NCBI GenBank assembly: GCA_001430745.1
Contig: KQ481993.1
Coordinates: 2,102,841 to 2,120,598, forward strand
Direction of reading: 5' to 3'
DNA: 17,758 nt
Origin: Auxenochlorella pyrenoidosa
Taxonomy: Eukaryota > Chlorophyta > Trebouxiophyceae > Chlorellales > Chlorellaceae
The stretch's first letter is position 1; each line of letters begins with the position of its first letter. The position numbers were made by a program, and so were the translations under genes. A model generated the notes under the pieces. It saw only the letters and a list, made by a program, of their open reading frames with translations, made no database searches and was not told the origin of the DNA. Positions 8,198 to 16,138 of the stretch are shown piece after piece.

Positions 8198-11100
8198 TCA
8201 CGCCCCCTTTGTGCGCTTGGCCAACAGCAGTTGCTCCATGTGCTGCACTGCTGCCAGCAGCTCTGAAAGGTCTGGCCCCTCTGCGCCCTGCTGCAAGCCA
8301 GACGCTGCCTCTACCTCAGCGCGCGGCGTCGGCGGCGGCTGCTGGCCAGCTGGAAGGGGCAAAGGCCGCGCCAGGTTGGCGCTGTCCTGGGGCGCTGTTC
8401 CACAGAGCAGGCCGGGGCCGCCAGCGCGGCCGTCGCCGCCTGCTGCGATGCCCCTGCCCCCTGGAACTGCCCCTTCCTCTAAGCTGCTCTCCAGGTCCAG
8501 CTTTGCTGCACTGCTGGACGACCCATGCAGCCAGCTGGGTGCTGCGCCAGGCTGGGAGGGCTTGCCGCCCTCGCCCTGCTGGGCATGCTGCGCGCGTGGC
8601 GTCGGCGCGGCGCACCAAGCGCAGCCAAACGCCCGCCGGCGGGGGCCGCCAACGCCCTTGCCCGCCGGCTTGCCCTGGCGTGCAGCAGCGGGCCGGATCG
8701 CGGCCGCGAGGCGGGACAGGGCGGTCCTTGCGCCCCGGGTGTTGCACAGCCAGTGGCAGACAGCGATGAGCACAGCCACTGCCACGGAGATTGCCATCAG
8801 GAACCACAGGCCGGCCACCTGCACGGGTGCATGCAGGGGACACCTTTAGGTCAGGGGTGATGCATTGGGTCAACGGTACCATCGTACTATCGGGTCAGAA
8901 GTACCATCGGTTAAGAGGTGGGAGCTGCGGTCAGTTAAGTCACACGCCAGCAATGCCAACATCAAACGTCGGCCTGTGCCGGCCTGGGCCCCCACCAGTG
9001 CTTGAGCATGCGCTGGCACACCACAGCTGCAACCAAGGCGCCACACACACGCACACACACGCACACACACGCACACACACACAGTGCACGACTCGTGCCT
9101 GCTTGAAGGTGATGGAGTTGGTGTCGCTGCATACAGACACACACAAACCACACACACAGTGCACACGACACTCACCTGCTTGAAGGTGATTGAGTCGGTG
9201 TTCTGGTTGACCCCGGTGCTGCAGGCGGCGCTGGGCGTGAGCAGCCGGTCGATGAGGGCCTCCAGCGTTCCTGCAGCAAGGTTAGGGATGCGCAATAAAG
9301 GAAATCCTTAGGCTTATGATGCTGAAAGCCTGGCTGAGAAGGGCGTCCGGGCCCAAGAAGCAGCGACCGCGCACGTACTGGGTATGCCCAGATGTTTTTA
9401 TGCTCAGGCGGTGCAGAAGGCTGCAGCAGGGCTGTTGCATTCCGACCCGGCAGCAGGCTGCGGCCCGCAAACCGCCCCAGCACATGTGCTGGAGTGAGCC
9501 GAGGCCGCTTGCCTGCCCGCCGGAGCAAGGGGGAGGGCGCACGGCTGGACGTGCCGGCAGCGGGCTTGCCGGCGGCAAAGCGCAAGAACACAGGATCGCA
9601 AGCCCCCCAACCAAGCAAACATGAAGGGCGCTGCCCAGGCTTGCCCGACTGCTGCAGCGAGATGAGGGCGCGGTCGTATGCCTTGAGCAGCGCCGAGTTG
9701 TTGAACCCTGCTGGGAACACGGGACCTTGGATGTACTGCAGGTAGGGCAGGAGTGGGGGTGGTGGGGCTGGTGGGTGGGTTGGGTTGGGGTTGTGTGTGT
9801 GTGTGTGTTGAGGGGGGTTGGGGGTGGGGTTGAGGGGGAGGCGGCGCTGATGACGGGGACACCGCCTTGGCTCGGCCATGCAAACGCTGCACAGCAGGCA
9901 TGGGCTACTGCACAGGGCTGCCAGCTGCTGGGCTGGCACGGGGGGCGGCCGTGCGGGGAACCGAGCAGACACCCCCCAAGGGCCGCCCTGCTGCCCCCCT
10001 TGCCTGCCCCCACAGCCCGCCAACCACTGCCAGGTCACAAGAGCCGCTGGCAATGTACTCCAGCACGTCTGCAGGCACGAAGGGGGGATGGGCAGGAAGG
10101 AGGTGTGGGAAAGCTTGGAGCGGCGAGGAGACGTGCAGGCAGCCTGAGGGGGTCGAGGTCGCAGATGGCATGGCAGGAGTACAGAGGGGTCGCGGCCAGC
10201 TGAGTGAGGGGCACACAGGTGGCCCTTAGGCCTGAACCAAGCCTTTGGGCGATAAGTTGTGTAACTAGACTAGACTAGGGCATACAGGTGCATGCGGGCA
10301 CAACGATTGGCTAGAGCCACAGCAGCTGCCCCCCAGCAGAGGAAGGGGCCGGCTGGCTTTCAACCGCTCGCCAGCTGCCGCCCGGTCTCACATCCGTCGA
10401 GCACCATTGCATCCACCTCGCCTCTCTGCGAAGCAGGGGAAGCAGGAAAGATAATGCAAAGATAGCGAATGCGGGGCGCCCACGCACTCTAAGGGCGCGT
10501 GCGGAGGGTGCGCCAGCTTTGATGCCCCCGCCACAGCAGCTGCGGCTGTCGCTGGCCTTGTTGCAAAGCAGAGCGGCCCCTCCTCCCAAGCAGGCGCCAG
10601 CGAATGTGCTCTGCATCCACCATGACCGTGTGACCGCCCGCATCCCCCGCCCCCCAAGAGGACAGCTGGCCGACTGCCAGCCGGCACAAGGCCAGGCACC
10701 CACCCTGACCACGTCCATCACTCAGTGCACCGGTTATGGGTTGGTCCAGTTTAGGATGTTTTTGACTGTTAATTCAGCATCGATTTATCAATAAGGCACC
10801 CACGCGGACCACGTCCATTATGCGGTGCACCGGTCAAGGGTTACTTCCCGCCCTCAGGGCGTTTTGTTGCTGTTATTTTTGTCAATTTCGCACCAAAGCA
10901 CCCACCCGAACCACGTCCATCATGCGGTGCAGGTCCTCAGTGCTGTTCCAGGGCATGCCGCGCACGCGGATGTTGCGCCGCTGCATGTCGCTGACATATT
11001 CGGGGTCCTGCGGGGGCAACGAGGGTCACAGCTGCCAATGTATACAGTACGTACACACAGCAGGTGGCACCCGCATGGGCCGTTCCCGGGGTCCTGCGGG

Positions 11101-14100
11101 GGCAGCAGCAGGCAGGGGCCTGTGGTTGTGGCACCAGACGTGCGTGGCTGGCACCCGGGTGGGAAGTGCTCGGGGGCCTGCGGGGGCAGCAGCAGGCAGG
11201 GGGCTGGCTCAAGGCTGGCTGCCAATGTGTATGTGGCTGGTACCTGCATGCAGCGATGTGTCAAGCATGTTCACGGGCTGGCAGGGGCTGCGGCCACTGT
11301 TACGTGTGGCTGGCACCCCCACTAGAAGGTGCCAGGGGACAAGGCGCACGAAGGCAATCCGGCACCCATGCGCGGCAAACGTTCGTAGCTGATGCCGGCG
11401 GCGGCCAAGAGACGCAGTTGGCTGCGCACTGGCGCCATGTGCGGGCAAACAGGTGCATGGGAGCAGGCTGTGCAGCAAGGGCCAGGGCCGCACCCATCAT
11501 GGCAGCGAGAGCCACAGCTGGGAATGATGGGGCCTGAAGGGCTGGCAATGACCCCAGCCTGCCATCGGGTCACCGCCGGTGGATGACCCCAGCCTGCCAT
11601 CGGGTCATTGCCGGTGAATGACCCGATGGCAGGCTGGGGTCACTGCCGGTGGGGCCTCACCTCCCAGGTCACCACCAGCCTGCCTGGCAGGTCACTGACG
11701 TCGTTGATGCTGGTGCTCAGGCTGTCGGTTGTGATCAACGCGGCTGCATGCATGGTGGGCCAGAGCAAATGGGCATGCGTGTCAGCCGCACAGCCTTGCG
11801 GCGGCAGAGGCGGGATCGCGCCCACCGCACGGCTGGACAGGCACGATAAATCCTTAGCGGACGCCTCGTCGCACCCGTGTTGGCGGTGAACGTTGCCATC
11901 AGGATGACCAGCATGCCTGCAGCACAGGAGGCGCAGCAACCGCGTGAACAATGGAAAGACTTGCACTTGCTTAACAAGTGCTTAACAAGTGAAGCACATG
12001 AATTGGCAAAAGAGACACAGCAGCGGCCGGCTCGCCTGTGTAAAAGAAGATGATGAGCTTGCCCCCAAAGGTGACGGCATCCAGCCCTGCCTGCAGCGGC
12101 CAGGCAGGGCTTGTGGGCAGGGATCGATGCGGATTGCAGTTGCCTTCCATCTGCCCGGCCTGCCCGCACCAGGCCCAAGCACCGCTGCTTGGAGTCAGGC
12201 TGTCAATGCAAGGGCGGCACAGGGGCAGAGCCGTGCTGCCAGTGCTGTCCCTGCCCCCTTGGACCGCCCCGGCACCCTCCTCACCCCAAACTGCAGACGG
12301 GGGAGTGAGGGAGGCATGGGAGCACGGCGTCATGCATGGAGCAGACGACCGCCAGGGCATGCCAGCATCGGTTGCGCTGTGGGTATTGTGTCAGACGGGC
12401 ATTCTGCTGGCTGAAAGTGAATGCACACGGGCTCGCTCGTGCGATGCAGCAAATTGGGCCGCCCAACCCAGCTTCCCGGCACTTGCCGGCTGGTACACAG
12501 ACCCCCAGAGGTTGGCCCGCAAGGAGGGCGGCAGCGCCAGCAGCTGCCCGACGCGCCGCTCCTCCGCCGCGGCATCCTTGCCGGGCACCCCCTCGACGCC
12601 GGCCGCGTGCGTGCTGCAGCGGTGCTGCCACCACCAGCGCTCGTGTAGCCAGACGATGGCGCCCATGGCCAGAGCAGTGAGCAGCAGCGCAACCCACAGC
12701 TGCCTGCAGGGAGCAGCAGGCGACCACGGGAGGCAGTCGGCCCTCAAACAGGAGCAAGAAATGCCTGAAATGCAAGGTGCACAGCGCATGAGGGGCATGA
12801 CCAGCGCGGTCAGCAGCAGCGCGACCCACAGCTGCCTGCGGGGCGCATGAAATGCATGACATGCATGAGGTGCGCGAGGTGCACAGCGCATGGGGGGAAT
12901 GGCACGCACAAGCGCCTCCGTGCTAGGCGCCCCGCGGGCACGTGCATCTCCACATCAGGCAGCCCGCCGGAAGGAGGGCAGCCGGGCAGGCGGCTACTGG
13001 AAGAGCTCTCGCCACCGTTGTGGCGCACCCTGGCAGCCCTCTGCTGTCGCTTGGCCCAGCCCAGCCCAGCCTGGTTGGCAGCTCCTGCGGGAGCACTTGC
13101 AGGGGCTCGATCCCCCGCCCGTCCCCTGCACCCCACCCCACCCATCACCACCACCACCACCACACACACACCACAGCCAGCCCGGCCGGGCACCCCAGCA
13201 GGCCCCTGCAGGCGCCTCACCAGGTGAAGGCGTCCAGGAAGGCCCAGTGGCTGGGCGCCATCTCGTCTGCCTTGACCAGGATCCTGTAGCCTGCAGCAGG
13301 ATAGGCAGACCTTAAGCCCAAACGAGCAAGCAAGTAAGCAAGCAGCGGAGGGGCAGTGTGCACGGGCCCCGCTGGCCAGCGTGGGCTGCAGGCCACTGTG
13401 CTGGAGCAGCGCCTTCCCAGCTTCCCACAAGCGCCGTCCAGCAGACCCCACTCATAGACCCTGCACAGTCAACAGAGGAGCGGCTGCTGGCGGGCCTGCC
13501 CTGCCACCCGCACAGGAACGATGCGCCGCGAGGCAGCCGCCGGGCCACGCCTCACCTCCCAGGAGGGTGGGGTAGGTGAACACCAGCCCCTGCGCCAGGT
13601 GCTCCTCTCGGATCTCCATGCCAGCCACTGCCAGGTCACAGTCCTGGTTGCCACGCCCCAGGGAGTCCACCATGGCATACCCTGGAGCGGGTCAGAGGCA
13701 GGGTAGGGTAGCTATGATGGCACTGAAATTTGCGAGGCGCACGATGGTGTTTGAGTGCATGGGAAGATTACACCAGTGGCGGCCCATGCCGGTACTTGAG
13801 CTCTTGGAATCTGATGCTAGCTGAGCTGGCGGGGATGCAGGGCCGTGGATCAGGCCGCGTGCCATCTGTCTGCGCTGCCCCCGCCCTCCCTCAGCCTGCG
13901 TTGCCAGCGAGGCACGCCCGGCTGGCACGCACCTACCTGCCGGGGCTCAGCGCAAACAGCATGGCCACTACAGCCGCCACACGCCGCGCCACCAGGCCCG
14001 GGCTGGCACGCGCCGCTGCAAGCCCTCCTGGCCCCCCAGACAGCCGCCCACCACTGCGTGCCCCCTGCTGCTTTGCAGACCGCCCCGCCACCGCAGAACA

Positions 14101-15255
14101 CCCCAGGGTAGTCACACAGAGTACTCTGTGTCAGAAGTTCCGTTGCAGATAGACAGAATTTAAGCCCAAACAAGCAAGTACTGCCCCCGACTCACAGTCG
14201 AGACACTTCCAGGTGATGCGGTCCGGCGCCCAGCCCAGCAGCTGTCGCACGCGGTCAAACACTTCTATCTCGTAGCCAGAGTACTGCCCCGGCGGCTGGC
14301 CGAGGCAGGAGACGACTGAGAGGGAGGGAGCGGGATGTGTAAGATGTTGAGTGCGTGCAGGCAGTGCTTGCACATCCAGAGGCGCCGCCAAACGGCAGCC
14401 CACAGCTGCAGAGTCTGCTTCGCAGCCTTCGGCGCGGGTAGACAGACAGACATCAAGCCCAAGCGGGCGAGCAGCTGCTGCGCATGGCTGAACGCAGCTC
14501 TGCAGCCCAGTGCCGGCTCAGACTGAGGCTTGCAAGGACGTGCGCTGCAGCAGTGCGGCGGGGCCGCAGGGCTGGCAGGCACAGGGCCGCAGCCTCAGGG
14601 ACGCACTGGGCGGGTAGTGGGAGGTGCACACATTGATGTTGCGGCCTGGGAAGAAGTCGGGCAGCAGGGCCAGCAGCGGAGTTGGTGAGCCAGCTGGCGA
14701 TGGTGGTGGTGGTGGGTACTGCACAGCAGCGAGGGGGGAGGAACCAGGATGGACGAGATCAAGGGGCTGCACCCAGAACTGGCTGCAGTGGATCTCCCGT
14801 CAGACCCAGCAGAGGCAGCGCCATGGACAGGAACTGGTAGCAGTGTGGATTGCTGGCGGCACTAGCGGCAGTACTGCACGGCCATGCGTGGCATGGCGTG
14901 AGTGTGGCCCAGCCCAGATGCAGGGGGCCGAAACGTAACAACAGCTGATGAAAACCGCAACGTCAAGCTGGACTGATGACAGCAGGGAAGACGGCAAGAC
15001 TGTTTCGGCCGCTGGCAGGGCAGGGCAGAGGGTTGACTCCGCCGCTGGCGGAAGGCAGCGAGGGGTGAGGCCAGCAGCAGGGGGCCAAACTGAGCTGCAC
15101 CGGGCAATCCGCTCAGCCTAGCTTGGATAGCATGATCACATCCGGCAGAACGAGCTCACCCCAACAACTCCTCTTCCCGCCTGGGCGTAGACGCTCGCTA
15201 TGCAGGCAGCCCCCAGCCCCACTGTTAGCAGGCCAGCAGCCCCACGAAGCATCAT
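8198..15255 (-). CDS. Ionotropic glutamate-receptor-like channel (~624 aa)
   Basis: Fourteen exons on the minus strand: 15255-15160, 14718-14607, 14315-14196, 13681-13556, 13290-13221, 12703-12483, 12086-12036, 11916-11875, 11743-11661, 11007-10902, 10068-10028 (3' edge uncertain; 10025 also fits), 9735-9645, 9270-9176, 8818-8198. Phases match throughout. Introns 7 and 12 use GC donors (CAG|GCGAGC, CGG|GCAAGC). Domain order: signal peptide (1-25); S1 ligand-binding half with GYEIEVFDRVRQLLG, ITWKCLDWYAMV, CDLAVAGMEI and FTYPTL; M1 at about 176-195 (WVALLLTALAMGAIVWLHER); a pore-side stretch LRANLWGSVYQP; M3 at about 257-284 (LIIFFYT, ATFTANTAAL, like the SYTANLAAF gating motif); S2 with SINDVSDLPGRLVV and NSTEDLHRMM, ending LQQSGTLEALIDRLL; M4 at about 419-441. 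The last ~180 residues are a basic, disordered-looking tail ending in a short helix. There is no N-terminal ATD and no TVGYG filter. Family membership is firm; the ligand is unknown. Confidence 0.85.
8819..9175. repeat. Channel intron 13: CA/TG microsatellite and copied exon edge
   Basis: About 9039-9082 is a (CA)-rich run with a repeated ACGCACACAC decamer, and a second CA-rich run lies at about 9136-9159. Between and around them, 9079-9125 is an imperfect copy of the exon 13/intron 13 junction at 9154-9202. In the transcript the runs read as UG repeats directly downstream of the donor at 9175. Confidence 0.85.
9760..9842. repeat. G-rich/GT-rich tract in channel intron 11
   Basis: On the plus strand this is a dense G/T tract containing (GT)8-9 and, at 9812-9838, four long G-runs separated by short spacers, a G-quadruplex motif. 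On the transcribed minus sense it is a C/A-rich stretch leading into the exon 12 acceptor, so part of it may simply act as the pyrimidine tract. Confidence 0.8.
10692..10930 (-). repeat. Three-copy ~100-bp array covering the exon 10 donor
   Basis: The junction of exon 10 and its donor (real copy about 10895-10925) is repeated at about 10794-10833 and 10692-10732, with offsets of 102 and 100 bp. Each copy keeps the sense-strand core ATGGACGTGGT followed a few bases later by GTGGGTGC, so each preserves a usable donor. The DNA between copies 2 and 3 is markedly AT-rich (10733-10795). Confidence 0.85.
11001..11200 (-). repeat. Three-copy ~85-bp array covering the exon 10 acceptor
   Basis: The acceptor of exon 10 (sense GCCCCCGCAG|GACCCC, at 11008-11010) is repeated at 11094-11096 and 11178-11180. 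The offsets are 86 and 84 bp. The CCCCCGCAGG core is unchanged in all three. Shared GGCACCC-type segments between the copies show that the full unit, not only the splice site, was duplicated. Confidence 0.82.
11549..11642. repeat. Direct plus inverted 24-bp repeat; perfect hairpin
   Basis: A 24-nt unit beginning TGACCCCAGCCTGCCATC occurs at 11549-11572 and identically at 11584-11607, then as its exact reverse complement at 11619-11642. The spacers are 11 nt and share GCCGGTG. Copies two and three form a perfect 24-bp stem with an 11-nt loop. It lies in intron 9 of the channel, its near edge 18 nt inside the donor at 11660. Confidence 0.95.
12664..12892 (-). repeat. Duplicated exon 6 acceptor edge in intron 5
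   Basis: The first 40 nt of exon 6 (12703-12664, start of M1) have a copy at 12835-12796 with 35 of 40 bases identical and the same CAG acceptor, 132 bp upstream in the transcript. Flanking intronic sequence is duplicated too: GGTGCACAGCGCATG appears near 12777 and near 12881. The copy has no donor and loses the M1 frame after QLWVALLLTALVM, so it is not a usable exon. Confidence 0.8.
13141..13180. repeat. CAC/CA simple repeat near the exon 5 donor
   Basis: A run of CAC triplets merges into CA dinucleotides inside intron 5, about 40-80 nt beyond the donor. In the transcript it reads as GUG/GU. No other function is visible. Confidence 0.75.
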
Positions 15256-15428
15256 GTGAGACGCCAGGAATTCAGCAAGTGCGACGGGAGGGGGAGAGGG
15301 CAGCGCAGTCGGCCCGAGGCCTCGTCTGTGGCTGGGAGATGCCGGCGCTGATCTGGCACCAGCTCCGCCAGTCATGCATCTGTTTGCATGTGTGTGTCCC
15401 TGCACGCGTCTCTGCAGGCTGCTGATAC

Positions 15429-15436
15429 ATATTTAT
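15429..15436 (-). promoter_or_regulatory. TATA-like element upstream of the channel gene
   Basis: The minus strand reads CTCATAAATATGTATC here, an isolated A/T island in GC-rich DNA about 175 nt upstream of the proposed ATG at 15255. It fits a TATA box with a 5' UTR of roughly 140 nt. There is no transcript evidence. Confidence 0.4.
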
Positions 15437-15591
15437 GAGAGACGAGGAGGCAAAAAGCAATGTCTGCTGTGCTCCCAGCAGGTAGATGCAGTGGGGAGCT
15501 GCAGGGCCCGCCCCTCCCAACTGAACTGCTTCGCGGCGCCACCCAAGAGCCGCAGCCCCCCCACCCCCCCGCCATGGGCAGCTGCTTATGC

Positions 15592-15596
15592 TTACA
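15592..15596 (-). promoter_or_regulatory. Poly(A) signal TGTAA of the phosphodiesterase gene
   Basis: TTACA on the plus strand gives TGTAA on the minus strand, 542 nt after the phosphodiesterase stop and about 337 nt upstream of the channel start. Placement between two same-strand genes supports it. Confidence 0.6.
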
Positions 15597-16138
15597 AGCC
15601 TGCAGGTGGCGTGTGCAGGTGCATATGCGGGGGTCCGTCCAGGGTCAAGGATGCAGTGCAGTTCACAGAAGGAGGCGCGTGAGCGGTCGGTTGGGTCTGT
15701 CAGGTCAGGGCCGGGGGCAGGAGGTGGCGGGCGTACAAGGGGGCGACGGCGCTGATGGGGAGGGGAGAGGAGTGAGGCAACGGGCACCGGGAGGAGCAAG
15801 AAAGTCGAGCAAAGGGATTCGGGCCAGATGAGGGACAGGAGCAACGGGCCAGCAGGCCAGCACAGCAGCAGCGGCGGCGGCAACAGGTGGAGGGGTTCGA
15901 CTTGGGAGGGCGGTGGGACGCTTGAGGGATGGAATGAAAGCGGGAGGGGCGGGGGTTTGCGCCGACACAGGCATGGCGAGGCGCGTCCGGCAGGTTGGGT
16001 TGCAAAATTGGGGCGAGGAGGCTTGGGTGGCAATGCTGGCTGTCGCGAGCCAAAGCGCAAGACGGCGCCGGCCCGACAGGGTCGATTTGCAAGGTGGCGG
16101 CACGAGAGCGAGGCGGAGCAGCAGCAGCCGGGCCGCCC

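Larger units (their letters stand above)
15256..16138. other. PDE 3' UTR and channel promoter region
   Basis: Bases from 16138 down to the TGTAA at 15596-15592 are the probable 3' UTR of the phosphodiesterase, about 540 nt. From there to 15256 lies about 340 nt that must hold the promoter and 5' UTR of the channel gene. Long open frames cross the region on both strands (for example minus 16060-15272), but they are Pro/Ser-rich and lack conserved motifs, so I read them as chance. Confidence 0.6.

Noticed and set aside
8082..8849. 255-codon plus-strand frame
   Set aside because: It is antisense to the last exon of the channel gene, whose M4 helix and tail explain the region better.
10692..10833. 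Copies of the exon 10 end as additional exons
   Set aside because: They have donors but no acceptor directly before them, and one copy carries a TGA in the matching frame (CACTGAGTG). They read as duplicated edges, not exons.
11549..11642. Regularly spaced repeats resembling a tiny CRISPR array
   Set aside because: There are only three units, one of them inverted, with near-identical 11-nt spacers, in an intron of a eukaryotic gene. No cas genes are present.
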